Shown here: positions 52,325-63,925 of the stretch, piece by piece
Position numbering within the stretch: the first letter of the stretch is position 1
Layout of the letters: each line of letters starts with the position of its first letter
NCBI RefSeq assembly: GCF_037176765.1
Contig: NC_090025.1
Coordinates: 18,164,545 to 18,228,544 of the forward strand
Direction of reading: 5' to 3'
DNA length: 64,000 nucleotides
From: Anolis sagrei
Taxonomy: Eukaryota > Chordata > Lepidosauria > Squamata > Anolidae
Program-made: the position numbers and the translations under genes
Notes under the pieces: model-generated
The model's input: the letters and a program-made list of their open reading frames with translations, nothing else
Told to the model about the DNA's origin: nothing
Database searches by the model: none

Positions 52325-52600
52325 GTTAAAGGTAAAGGTTGTCCCCTGACATTAAGTCCAGTCATGTCTGACTCTGGGGTGTGGTGCTCATCTCCATTTC
52401 TAAGCCGAAGAGCTGGCGTTGTCCGTAGACACCTCCAAGGTCATGTGGCCGGCATGACTGCATGGAGCGCCGTTACCTTCCCGTCGGAACGGTACCTATT
52501 GATCTACTCACATTTGCATGTTTTCGAACAGCTAGGTTGGCAGAAGCTAGGGCTGACAGCAGAAGCTCACGCCACTCCCCGGAATTGAACCTGCGACCTT
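52325..52600 (-). mobile_element. Sauria-type tRNA SINE
   Basis: TTGTCCCCTGACATTAAGTC, AAGGTCATGTGGCCGGCATG, ATTGATCTACTCACATTTGC, CCCGGAATTGAACCTGCGAC. The extreme tRNA-like head is lost at 52600. Confidence 0.93.
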
Positions 52601-52767
52601 TATATATAGATAGATAAATAAATAGATGTAGATATATATCCTGTGAGGTCTGTATACTTAATACAAAATGTATCCTACTTAATACAATAGTGTTGTTCTT
52701 TACAACTTAAAGGCACACAACAACAACAGTAGTATTTTCACAACATGTTTAAATATAATATAATATA

Positions 52768-52823
<56 letters not shown>

Positions 52824-52879
52824 ATCCTGTGGGGTTTGTCTACTTAATACAAAAATGTATTCTACTTAATACAGCCAAA

Positions 52880-53340
52880 CCAACCTCATGCGGGATTCGA
52901 ACTCGCAACCTTCACCTTCAATGACTCAGCGTCGAAATTCCCGCCTCCTGCCGGACTCAACTGCGCAAGCGCACCAGCTCCAAAATTCTCTCTTATTCCC
53001 TCCCTCCTTCCTTCCTTCCCCGGCTTCTCCTCCAACGAGGAGGCGTGGCCAAACGCATCACACGAGGGGGCGTGGCCAAACTCCAAGCGCGAGGAAGGTT
53101 GCCGAGAAGAGAGGGAGAGCGAGAGAGAGGCGAGCGCGCGCGATAGAAGGAAGGAAGCAAGGCACGAACGAACTGCTGCTGTCTCGCGCTCCTCTCGCCG
53201 CTGGAAGGGAGAGGGGAGGGGGCGGGTCTAAGGGGGAGGAGGGGGCTCCTGATTGGGTGGTGGAGGGAGGGTGAGTGGCAGGCTCTCACCTGAGGGCGTT
53301 GCTGAGGCCCCGCCCACTTCCTTGAAGGAGAGTGGGAAGG
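52880..53340 (+). promoter_or_regulatory. CDS1: CpG-rich promoter-like island of CDS1
   Basis: Directly after the AT-rich repeats the sequence turns CpG-rich. It holds an NRF1-like palindrome TGCGCAAGCGCA (52962-52973), two KLF/SP-type GGCGTGGCCAAA boxes (about 53043 and 53080), GGGGGCGGG (53217-53225), an inverted CCAAT box CTGATTGG (53249-53256) and GCCCCGCCC (53308-53316). No TATA box was seen. Its distance of about 1.1 kb from the CDS1 start codon and its orientation make it the likely start region. Confidence 0.7.
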
Positions 53341-54342
53341 AAAGAGAAGAAGAGGGAGAGAGGGAGCCTGGTTTTAGGGTTTGGCCCCCTCATTTTGAGG
53401 GGTGTCATTTCTCTTGAGGGGGGTGGGTGACAGGGACTATTAGCTACCATAGCTGCCTGTGTGAAGCTTCTCTATTGGGGAGGCTTGAGGGGCCCCAAAC
53501 CCTATGTATTTGGGCATCTTTTGGGGTGTGTTAGCTTCTGAAGGAATATTTTAGGCTTTTCAAGGCCTATCTTAGGAAGAAGCAGGAGAGGCTCACTTGT
53601 TTGTGAGGCTAATGCAGTTTTGGGTCTATGCCCTTCATTTTGGGAAGGGATTTTTATTGAAACAGAGCTTCCATTGTAGGAATGGGCCCGGGACTACATC
53701 CTGTTTGTGGGGAGAGTTCTGCAATTTTTTGGGGTGTCTCTGGCCTACTTTAAAGGGTTGTTTCCCTTCTGCGGGAGAAGCCTTTTGAGGCGTGTTTGAA
53801 TTTTTTCATTCCCTATCTGATCCTGCTGTGGATTATCTCTCATTTTCTTACTTTCCGTCATTTGATCTCGAAACACACCTATTTTCTCCTGTTTGTTGTG
53901 TTTCCAGAGCAAAAAATTGCTACTCTCTATTGGAGACCCTGGAGGTTAAAATAAATTAAAATAAAAAAAAAACTTTTCTAAGATGCTTCTCTATTTGAGA
54001 AGTTTCTGGTTTGGGATCTCTGTTAGTGGCTCCCAGAGGGATCTAGTGGATCACTTCTGAAAGGGCTGGCCCTCAAATCTTAAACTTGCAGAGACCTTAA
54101 AGATCAGGGTCTGTTCCTTTTGCAGGAAGCAGTTTTTCAAAAAAGAAGGAAGGGTTGTATAAAGGGGCAGGGCTTACATAGGTGTCAGGTGTCTTTCCAA
54201 GGTAGGAACTGGGATGTAAATTAGTACCAAAGGCCTAATTTTGGGAGTTGAAGTCTCTCATTACTCCCATTATACCCTCTCCCGCATGCACGTTACTTCC
54301 TTCCTGCTCTTGCTGCTGTTTAATTGACCTTACACCAGGGAA
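53341..54342 (+). other. CDS1: CDS1 5' UTR or 5' intron
   Basis: No repeat was recognised. A donor-like AGG|GTGAGT lies at 53268-53276 and an acceptor-like pyrimidine tract ending TTACACCAG at 54330-54338, so this stretch could be a spliced-out 5' intron. An in-frame TGA (54325-54327) precedes the start codon. Confidence 0.5.
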
Positions 54343-54405
54343 ATGTCGGAGCTGAGGAGGCGAGGAGCTGCAGGAGATCATGAAACAGACAGCATCCTTG
54401 ACAAG
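54343..54405 (+). CDS. CDS1: CDS1 first coding exon (phosphatidate cytidylyltransferase 1)
   Basis: CDS1 converts phosphatidic acid and CTP to CDP-diacylglycerol in the ER membrane, feeding phosphatidylinositol synthesis. The 63-nt exon encodes 21 residues, MSELRRRGAAG then DHETDSILDK, followed at once by the strong donor GTAAGT. Human CDS1 begins MLELRHRG and later has AAGGDHETESTSDK before its next exon, so both ends of the segment match. About 18 residues of the proline-rich human insert are missing. The paralogue CDS2 begins MTELRQR but lacks the DHET...DK segment. NKX6-1 as divergent neighbour supports the call by synteny. The transmembrane and catalytic exons lie beyond the window. The start is set by the family N-terminus and the upstream stop. 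Confidence 0.88.
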
Positions 54406-55604
54406 GTAAGTCCAACTTGAGTGTTTTGCTTCCTTATACCTGCCTCTAGGTGCGACAACAGGGATGCTGTGAATTTGTCGATTTCTAAGGTGCCTTTCCT
54501 AGCTGCCTGATCCGTCACCTTTTTTGCTTCCTCCTAAACAGTTCTTCCTGAAGGCTTGGAGGAGACGCTGATTCACACTTCTTCACCCTCTCGTGTTTCA
54601 CTCAGTTATAATTTCACCTCTCGAGATATGCTTGAGTAATGAATTTGGGGCAGGTATTTGTTTTCTCCCCCTCCCTCTTTGGGAGCTGTTCTTCCTCGTC
54701 AGGCATGGTAATACTAGACATTTGAATGCAGAAGAGAATATTGGGTGAAAAGGAAAGGCCTTTCTCTCCCATGTTCATTTCCCTTTTTTACACAGTTGAG
54801 CATGAGCTGGGGGAATCAGCTTGAGCATGTAGCAGCGATGTCTCACTCTGCAGTAGGAAGCCATTCCCTCTGTACCTGCAGTCTGCACCCTGTCTATAAA
54901 GCTGCTCCTCCCCTTGTTTGCGAGCTCACATTCAGTAGTTATAGGTTGTAAAGTCCTCATTCAGTAATACATTGACCTTTGTATCCAAAGGAAGTTAAAT
55001 ATACATTGGTGGATTTGATATCGTTAGCTTGTATCTGTGTTTCCATCTATATAGCGTGTGTGTGTTTGTGGATGTGCTTAGCTCTGGGATCTATCACGAG
55101 CAGATATAAATGTCTATATTGTGCCTGTATATCTAAGGGAGAGCTGTGTTATTTTGGCTAGTGACTTACATAATGAGTTAATGCCTTTTAAAAAGAAGAA
55201 TCTTAGGCTTTCAAAAATAATATCATTTTCCTAGGCCTCAATTTAAGACCTGATATTATGCAATTCTCAATATGTGTAACATAGTGAGGTTATAGAATAC
55301 CAAGATTTCAAACAGTTCTGACTAATCACAGACTTCTAAAATTGCAGCATTATTTTAGTGCAGGGAAACAAGTAATAGAAAACAATAATGTTTCTTTTTG
55401 ATATTTTGGTTTCAGGTATTTTGATATTTGATTTTTGCTTCCTTTTAATATGAGTTTAAGTCCAAGGAATGGGTTATTGAGGTACTCACTGATTTATCTG
55501 ATTTGTGAGGGGCAGACTGTTAAGTGTATTAACTTGTTCACTAAATGCACCTTGGGAATTGTACCAGTTCTTCAACTTTCTAACATAAGGAAATGTGCAG
55601 ATAT

Positions 55605-55925
55605 AGACTGAGCATCCCTTGCTAGAATTCTAAAATCCAAAATCTTTAGAATCCACAATTGTCTACATGGGTGACTGAGATAGATAGTGACACCTGTGTT
55701 TGTGATGGTTTGGTGTACACAAATCTTGTTTCATAGAAAATATTAAAGTATAAAATAACCTACAGATTATGTGTATAAAGTGCATGAAACAAATGAATTT
55801 CGTGTTTAGACTTGGGTTCCATCTCCAAGATATCTTATTTTGAACAACATACAAAATACCAATATTCCAAAATTTGAAATATTTCTAGTCTCAAGCATTT
55901 TGGGTAAAAGATATTCAGCTTGTCT
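55605..55925. mobile_element. Tigger-like element
   Basis: GAGCATCCCTTGCTAGAATT at the left and CATTTTGGGTAAAAGATATT at the right, with CATGGGTGACTGAGATAGAT, GCATGAAACAAATGAATTTC and GTTTAGACTTGGGTTCCATC inside. The sequence order equals that of a Tigger-class element known from mammals, so it may be old. Confidence 0.75.
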
Positions 55926-55978
55926 ATGTATTGAAAACTATGCATTTCAACTGCAAACATTTTTGTGGAAAGTTATAG

Positions 55979-56703
55979 CAGCGTTTCTCAACTTGGAGAT
56001 TGGGACCCCGGGGGGGGGGGGGGTCGTGAGGAGGGTGTCAGAGGGGTCACCAAAGATCATCAGAAAATACAGTATTTTCCATTGGTTATGGGGTTCTGTG
56101 TGGGAAGTTAGGCCCAATTCTATCATTGGTGGGGTTCAGAATGCTCTTTCATTGTAGGTGGACTCTAAATTTCAGCAACGACAACTCCCAAATGTCAAGG
56201 TCTATTTTCCCCAAACTCTACCGGTGTTCACATTTGGGCATATTGAGTATTCATGCCAAGTATTCATGCCATGATGGTCCAGATTCATCATTGCTTGGGT
56301 CCACTGTGCTCTCTGGATGTAGATGAATTACAACTCCAAACTCAAGCTCAATGCCCACCAAACCCTTCCAGTATTTTCTGTTGGTCATGGGAATTCTGTG
56401 TGCCAAGTTCAGTTCAGTTCCATTGTTTATGTTCAGAATGCTCTTTGATTGTAAGTTAACTATAAATCCCAGCAACTACAACTCCTAAATGACAAAATCA
56501 GTACCCTGCCCAAACCCCACCAGTATTCAAATTTGACTGTATCGGGTATTTGTGCCAAATTTGGTCCAGTGAATGAAAATGCATATTGCATATCAGATAT
56601 GTACAGTACAATTCATAACAATAGCAAAATTACAGTTATGAAGTAGCAATGAAAATAAAACTGTACTAAGGGGTCATGGCATTAGGAAGGTTTAGAAACA
56701 CTG
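55979..56703 (+). mobile_element. Complete non-autonomous hAT element with 8-bp target duplication
   Basis: 725 bp from CAGCGTTTCTCAACTTGGAG to GGTTTAGAAACACTG, flanked by perfect AGTTATAG (55971-55978, 56704-56711). No coding capacity. It is the reference copy for 29616-29851, 39000-39536 and the Helitron cargo at 49995-50405. A run of about 12 G is at 56011-56022. Confidence 0.95.
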
Positions 56704-58774
56704 AGTTATAGGATCTGCACTCGGGGTTACTCTTGGTAGTGTGTAAATTAAAATAAATGCAGTTTTTAACAAATAAAAGTTTAACATTAAACAATGGGGG
56801 CTAATTCTTATAAATTTCCTATGGGGAAAACTGGACAAGTGTGATCACATGCTCACAACAGCTGTTTTTCCTCTATGGCAACTCCACAGCAGCAACATCT
56901 AAGTCATGTGCATTGGAAAAGGTCATCACCATTCTTCTTCTTTAAAGAAATCATCCATTTGTTGTATAAATCCCTGCACATATTAAATACTTGGGAGAAG
57001 GGCTCTAGTGATGTCTACCCTGTGATATACTATGATTCTATGCACAGGGATTTATTTATTTATGAAGGCATATTCAGTTATGTGCAACCTGACCTGCAGT
57101 TTGAAGTTGTGCACTCCAGACTCAGGTTTATCTTCCCATTTGGTCTTTATAAGAACTAGATCCCAGTTTGTGCAGGTTTCTTGTTATATCTATGAAACCT
57201 CAATGTTGTCCCAAGAAAGATATAGCCCAGGATATATTGCAATGGAAGACAGGAGGGCACAGCAGTGTAAACGTTTTGGAAATTTGAAAGACATTTTCCC
57301 AAGGAGACAGAAATGTACAGAAAATATTTTAAAAAGTAATCTTGGCACCATTTTGAGATTTAAAGTCACTGTTTCTTTATGAACACAAAATGCATTGTGA
57401 TCAGCTTGGCTTGGCATAAAACTATGCTATTATAACATTAATTTTAATTTTCTTTCTTTTTCTTTTCTTTTCTTTTTTCTTTTTTGCTTCAAATAGAATA
57501 CAGGATCTTGAACTGGAAGGGACTCCTAAACTCTAAGTAACCTCTTTGGTTCTGCCAGTTTGAGGAGTAGGCGAAAACAAAACTCACATATGCAGAACAG
57601 AACAAATAAACAGCATTAATAACACAGAGAAAATGTCTCCACTAGTGTCAAGGAGATATAATACACTCAGTTATATAAAATGAATTGCGAAAAGAAACCA
57701 AGACCAGTAATTAATGATTTAATATGTGCATGGTTTTACATAAAGGTCTTCCTCTTATACAGCCTTTAGAATGATTTCAGTGCTATAAATATGTGAACAT
57801 TTTTGTCTTCAATATTTTATTTATCATTCCAAAACAAAAGTTCCACAAACATCAGATAATGTAGGCACTTCCTGTAGCACAGATTAAAAATGTTGAACTA
57901 GGTGTTTCAGCATGAAAGCATGAAGTATTGACTTCTTGAAGCATGGTTATGAATAGTTTGATTTTTGAAGTCAACTCTTCTAGATTCATCTAGGTTTCTT
58001 AGATTTACCTTCCTTGGTATTCCAGATGTATTTGGACTAGAACTTCCATCATATTGAATATGCCAAGTTGGGGAAAGCTTGTATTAGATTGCGTTCTTGA
58101 CCGCAGGTAATACAAACTTGTGTTCAGTGCTTTCCTTAGATGGCTGTTATCTATGAATCCAATGCCACAAAGAATTGGCTAGTTTCTTAGATTGTGTGAC
58201 CCTTTGTCATCTTCTGTGTACCAGGACACAAATAATTAAAGTGGGAAAAAATGGCATGCTGACATTGTTCATCCCCCCCCCCCCCACGTTAGAGTGATTT
58301 GATTATTGTTCTGCGAAATTTGGTAACATAAAGAATGACTTTTTGTTCACTACCCAACATAGTCCAGATGGGTTCAATGGCAATTCCTGTGTGCGCTGGC
58401 TACTATATTATCGAAGCTGTAGTTCATAATACAATGAAGGCACCAGATTAGTGAAAGAGTGGTTTGACGTGGTGCCTCAGGAAAGGGTGGGGAAAGGCTT
58501 TGGTATGGTTGTGGTTCTAGATCCCAGTGCATAAAAGATTGTGTATTTATGGAGGTTTAGTCTTAGGCTTCTTGTGAACATTAGGGCTTATCTTTATATT
58601 GCAAGGGGAATTTTCAGTAGTACTAATTTAACTATACTATATTTAATAAGTAGGTTGTGATTTAGCTTGAGGCTAAGTGGAAAGGAAGCAGAGCCTATGT
58701 TTTAAGGTTTCACACACACACAAAATCACATGTTTAATAACTTGATATTTTTATCGTACTGCTTTTTTTGTGAT

Positions 58775-59042
58775 TTTTTTGTCATGTCAGGAGCGACTTG
58801 AGAAACTGCAAGTCGCTTCTGATGTGAGCGAATTGGCTGTCTGCAAGGACATTGCCCAGGGGATGCCCAGATGATTTGATGTTTTTATCATCCTTGTGGG
58901 AGGCTTCTCTCATGTCCCCGCATGAGGAGCTGGAACTGATAGAGGGAGCTCATCCGCCTCTCCCCTGATTCGAACCTGCGACCTGTAGGTCTTCAGTCCT
59001 GCCAGCACAAGGATTTAACCCATTGTGCCACCAGGGGCTCCT
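58775..59042 (-). mobile_element. tRNA-derived SINE (second family), full-length
   Basis: TGTCAGGAGCGACTTGAGAA (tail), AGTCGCTTCTGATGTGAGCG, GAGGCTTCTCTCATGTCCCC, CTGATTCGAACCTGCGACCT (B box), AACCCATTGTGCCACCAGGG (head). Confidence 0.93.
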
Positions 59043-59044
59043 TT

Positions 59045-59335
59045 TTGTGTGTGATCATCTTCATCTTTTCCTACTGCCTTCTACCTTTCTAAGCATTATT
59101 GTCTTTCCTAGTGAGGCATGTCTTCTCATGATATGTCCAAATATGACAATTTCTTAAGTCCATCTTAAGAGAGAGAGGTTCAGGCTTTATTTGCTCTAGG
59201 ACACATTTGTTCTTCTTTCTGGCAGTCCACAATATTTGTAGAACTCATCTGTAGCACCTCATGTCAAAGGAGTTTCTTTTCTTTTTGTTTCCTTTCTTCA
59301 CTGTCCAACTTTCAAAACCGGCTTCCTCCTAAACG
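59045..59335 (-). mobile_element. RTE/BovB-related LINE remnant
   Basis: TCTTTTCCTACTGCCTTCTA, TTATTGTCTTTCCTAGTGAG, CTTTCTGGCAGTCCACAATA and TCTTCACTGTCCAACTTTCA follow the order of an RTE-type 3' end in antisense, more diverged than 60180-61680. Confidence 0.65.
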
Positions 59336-60179
59336 AATCCTGTATAGTGTGTGTATGTGTGTGTGCATGTGCATTAAACAGATAAGATTATAAAACATAG
59401 CCTTTCCTGAGCCCCTTGTCAATTAGAAACCATATCAACTGTCTTCACCAACAAGATAGAACCAAATGTGATCCTAAATGTGATCTTTTAGAGATGTGTA
59501 CAGTTATAGTAGTTAGTCATGTGAGGTTTGCCCCAGATTGCTACAGCCTTCTCTGAAGCCCTTGGTAACAAAGGACAAAATAGAACCAACAAAAAATAGA
59601 AATACAGTTTGTCCTTTGAAAGTTATTCCAGTAGGAAACATTTTATTAACCTAGTTGGTTGCCTTTTTTTACCCGCATGAAGCTCATTTTTAAATGATAA
59701 TGGAAATTAAACTTATACTCTCACAAATAGAAAGCATTTTCCCATAAACACTGATTCCTATTACATTTTTGAAGAAAACGTGTATCTGTTTGTAATTAGA
59801 GGATCTGTTTTCCCCTCTCTGGATCCTTGCCAGCTATAGCCTTGACTTGCTGTAGTGCCTAAGGTTGTTTGGGAGAATCATTAACTAGAATAGTGATCAT
59901 GAAGTTTGAATTGCTCCGGATGATGAGTACCTATCTCTTTGATCAAATGTTGGAATCACTTTGAATGGTCCTTGAGAGAGTATGTGTTTACTGATTGGCC
60001 ACTGAACATGAACTATATATGGATTAAAAAGTAATTGGTGAGCAAATCAAGCTAATCAGTCAATCATGTATGTCATTTAGCTTTGCATATTCACTTGGAT
60101 GGTCCCATATTTGGTAGAAATTCGTCCAGTTTTTTACAATATGCAGTAAGAGAGAAAAACCTAAATTTTATTTGTATGT

Positions 60180-61682
60180 TTGTTGTTCATTCGTTCAGTT
60201 GCTTCCAACTCTTTGTGACCTCATGGACCAGCCCACGTCAGAGCTCCCTGTCGGCCACCCCCACCCCCAGCTCCTTCAAGGTCAATCCAGTCACTTCAAG
60301 GATACTATCCATCCATCTTGCCCTTGGGTGGCCCCTCTTCCTTTTTCCTTCCATTTTTCCCAGCATAATTGTCTTCTCTAGGCTTTCCTGTCTTCTTCTT
60401 ATGTGGTCAAAATACTTCAACTTGGCCTCTAATATCCTTCCCTCCAATGAGCAACTGGGCTTTATTTCCTGAAGTATGGACTGGTTGGATCTTCCAGCAG
60501 TCCAAGGCACTCTCAGAACTTTCCTCCAACACCACAGTTCAAAAGCATTTATCTTTTGCTCAGCCTTCCCTATGGTTCAGCTCTCACATCCGTAGGTGAC
60601 TATGGGGAATACCATTGCTTTTACTATACGAATCTTCATTGCCAGTGTGATGTCTCTACTCTTCACTATTTTATCAAGATTAGTCATAGCTCTCCTCCCA
60701 AGCAGTAAGCATCTTCTGATTTTCTGGCTGCAGTCTGTGTCTGCAGTAATCTTTGCACCTAGAAATACAAAGTCTGTCACTGCCTCCACATTTTCTCCCT
60801 CTGTTTGCCAGTTATCAATCAGTCTGGCTGTCATAATCTTGGTTTTTTTGATGTTTAACTGCAACCCAGATTTTGCACTTTCTTCTTTCACCTTGGTTAA
60901 AAGGCTCCTCAGCTCCTCCTCGCTTTCGGCCATCAAAGTGGTATCATCTACATATCTAAGGTTAATATTTCTGCCAGCAATTTTTACTCCAGCCTTGCAT
61001 TAATCAAGCCCCGCACATCGCATGATGTGTTCTGCATACAAGTTGAATAGGCTGGGTGAGAGTATACACTATGGTCAGTTCTTACTGTTGCTACTTGGTC
61101 CTTATACAGATTCCTCAGGAGAAAGACAAGGTGATTTGGTATGCCCATACCACCAAGAACTTGCCACAATTTATTATGATCCACACAGTCAAAGGCTTTA
61201 GAATTGTCAATAAAACTGAAACTCCCTGCCTTTCTCTATTATCCAGCAGATATTGGCAATTTGGTCTCTCTTTCCTCTGCCTTTTCAAAAGCCAGCTTGT
61301 ACATCTGTTAACACTCTCTCCATGTATTGCTGGAGTCTTCCTTGCAGGATCTTGAACATTACCTTACTAGCATGAGAAATAAGTGCCACTGTACGAAAGT
61401 TTGAGCAGTCTTTAGCATTTCCCTTTTTTGGTATGGGGCTATAAGTTGATTTTTTTCCAGTCTGATGGCCATTCTTGTGTTTTCCGTATTTGTTGGCATA
61501 TGGCATGCATCACCTTGACAGCATCATCTTTCAAGATTTTAAACAGTTCATCTGGGATCCCATTGTCTCCTGCTGCCTTGTTGTTAGCAATGCTTCTTAA
61601 GGCCCATTCAACCTCACTTCTCAGGATGTCTGGTTCTAATTCATTCACCACACCGTCAAAACTCCTCGATATTTATTTGTAT
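60180..61682 (-). pseudogene. BovB (RTE) LINE, 5' truncated
   Basis: Minus-strand translation in order: VNELEPDILRSEVEWALRSI and KAAGDNGIPDELFKILKDDA (61650-61450), YSPIPKKGNAKDCSNFRTVA (RT palm entry), MDHNKLWQVLGGMGIPNHLV, EEELRSLLTKVKEESAKSGL, NIKKTKIMTARLIDNWQTEG, DFVFLGAKITADTDCSQKIR, KIRIVKAMVFPIVTYGCES, and WTAGRSNQSILQEIKPSCSL. This order and wording are typical of BovB. The 3' end at 60180 (TTCATTCGTTCAGTTGCTTC, CAACTCTTTGTGACC) matches the BovB tail. Several frame changes make it inactive. BovB is the family known for horizontal spread between squamates and ruminants. Confidence 0.93.
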
Positions 61683-61779
61683 AAAGATAGGGTAAAGTGA
61701 AGCAATGTACCTACTAAGCAAATTCTCAATTCTGAAACACAAGCTTTCAATAAACAAACATAATTGAAATAGAGGATTG

Positions 61780-61990
61780 CATTGTGTGCGGGTATGTGCC
61801 TTCCCTTGTCTGTTTGTGATAGTTCTACAAATGTAATCAGGTTTTCTTGTGCAAGGAATATGCAGAGGTAGTTTTTGATGCAGAATCTGATACTCATTGG
61901 CAGTCTCCATCCAAATACTGGACTGACCGTGCTTACCTTCCAAGATTAGATGAGATTTGGTGCCTTTAAGGTATTTCAACCCTGATTCTA
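61780..61990 (-). mobile_element. 5S rRNA-derived SINE
   Basis: Plus strand: TGCAAGGAATATGCAGAGGT, TGGCAGTCTCCATCCAAATA, TTACCTTCCAAGATTAGATG; the last two are the complement of 5S rRNA. It is the uninterrupted counterpart of 33830-34190. Confidence 0.8.
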
Positions 61991-63454
61991 CTATAAGACA
62001 CATTTTCCCCACATTGTGGAAAAGATTGGCTTTTAAATAAATAAGAGTTTGTCTTTCTAATCTTTAAAACAAAATTATACTAGCCTCATTGTATCTGGTT
62101 GAGTTTGGTTCCCCCATGGATATCAAAATCTATGGTCGTTTCTTTATATACAATAGTGTAGTAAAGTGGCTTCTCTTATGTAAAATGGCAAAATTAAGGT
62201 TTACTTTTTGGAATTTTAACAAAAAATATTTTCAAGCCATGGATGCAGAATTCAGCGATACAGAGGGCCAAGTATAAGTCCTAATCATAAAAATAGAATC
62301 AAAATTTTGAAGTTGCAGTTTTTTATTTCCATAAAGTTTTATGTATATATTTATGTACATGCAATTAAATGTAATACATTTTTATGATGTTGATATACTT
62401 AGAATCAGGTAAATGATTGTGAAATTGCCAGTTCTTTTTCAAAATTTGTGTTAAGTATTACTTGAAGGAGTGCTGCAAGTGAAGTGGATTGAAGTGGTTT
62501 AAATGTAGCCAAATTGTTTTGGCAAGTGACTGAAACTTTTCATGTTGAGTTTTCAAATAGTCTAGAAAGTATCAATTTCTACTCTTATTTGTTTTGTAAG
62601 GTTTGAATAGCTTTTGCATATCCTTCACCTGTTTCTGGAGTTACACCTTAACTATTTCACTGACTGTTGAAAGAACATATAGTCTGTTTAAATGCCCAAC
62701 TTTCTGGATCTGTGTGTCAAAGTAGTTCATATGCAAATCTAGTATGTACTTTCCTGAATATAACCGCAGTTTGAACTCAAAAGAAACTGTCCAAAATCCA
62801 ATGCTGTGCTATTTTATACAGATTGCTTCATCTTTCCTTCTCATTGCAGCCACTGTGGCACCAAAAATCATCGTTAGAATGTGCGAACCTTTCAGATAAG
62901 ATTTTTAGGTTGCACCACAGACGAAATAAATAAATAAATAAAGCAACAGAATGGATAGCTCATAGTGTGGCTAGTGAATAATTTTATTTAGTCACAAAGA
63001 CCAGTTGATACCTTTTAAAAATGCTATGATAAAAAAATGCTCTGTTGACCCCCCCTTCCCTGATCTGTTGTTACACAGCTTCCTCTCCTCCCCCAAGTCA
63101 CCACCCTTAGAATTACCAATTGTCAACATCAGCAGATTTGGAGAAGCTTGTTAGACAGTAAAATAACATTACTCAAGTACTTAATACATTTCTTACTTAT
63201 CTAGTTATCTAGGTAGGGCCTTTCATTTGTTGGTTTTTGTATCCAAGTCACTATTCTGTGAAACAATAAGAGATCTGTTGGCTTTAATTCATGTGATAGC
63301 AGAACTACTACAATTTATAGAGAAAGACCACCAGATCTTTATACTTAAACTTTTGGGGAACAGAAAGCTTCTTTTTAAAATAGCAAATCTGCTGTACTTT
63401 AAAAAAGACTGCAAAAACAAAGGGGATTGTTTTTTAGGTCCAGAGTGGATTGCT

Positions 63455-63463
63455 TTTGTTTTA

Positions 63464-63494
<31 letters not shown>

Positions 63495-63500
63495 TTTGAG
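63455..63500. repeat. TTTTG microsatellite
   Basis: About eight TTTTG/TTTTTG units. Confidence 0.9.
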
Positions 63501-63611
63501 GCAAAGCATGTAAGTCTGATTCTTTTAAATCCAGTGTCAGGTGCCCTTTCTGATAAAAGTAGAATCTGAGGATCTAGCAAATTCCAAAAATGTATAGTAT
63601 TAAAATTTTAA

Positions 63612-63925
63612 CATATAGGTAAAGGTAAAGGTTTCCCCTGACATTAAATCTAGTTGTGTCCGACTCTGAGGTGTGATGCTCATCTCAATTTCTAAGCCGG
63701 AGAGGCGGCATTGTCCGTAGATGTCTCCTAGGTCATGTGGCTGCATGACTGCATGGAGTGCTGTTACCTTCCTGCAGAAGCGGTACCTATTGATCTACTC
63801 ACATTTGCATGTTTTCAAACTGCTAGGTCAGCAGAAGCTGGGCATAAAAGTGGGAGCTCACCCCGCTCCCTGAATTCAAACCACCAACCGTTCAGTCAGC
63901 AAGTTCAGCAGCTCAGCGGTTTAAC
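63612..63925 (-). mobile_element. Sauria-type tRNA SINE, near full-length
   Basis: AGGTAAAGGTTTCCCCTGAC, TCTAGTTGTGTCCGACTCTG, GTACCTATTGATCTACTCAC, CCTGAATTCAAACCACCAAC, and AGCTCAGCGGTTTAAC near the head. Confidence 0.93.

Larger units (their letters stand above)
49735..52890. repeat. Dispersed copies of one local unit, pushed apart by insertions
   Basis: The unit CTACTTAATACAAAAATGTA, TTCTTTACAACTTAAAGGCA, CACAACAACAATTTCTCATA, ACATGTTTAAATATA recurs at 49736-49785 (part), 49803-49930, 50965-51030 (part), 52637-52760 and 52822-52885 (part). TA/CA arrays, a Helitron, a LINE and a SINE separate the copies. Confidence 0.8.

Noticed and set aside
52886-53289. Frames of up to 128 codons in the CDS1 CpG island
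   Set aside because: They are CpG/purine-rich composition effects. None connects to the CDS1 N-terminus, and an in-frame stop precedes the ATG.
62089-62277. Candidate second coding exon of CDS1 (frame ending DAEFSDTEGQV)
   Set aside because: It lacks the expected ETDIDDRYGD-like continuation of the family and the conserved region before the first membrane helix. No exon 2 was found in the window.
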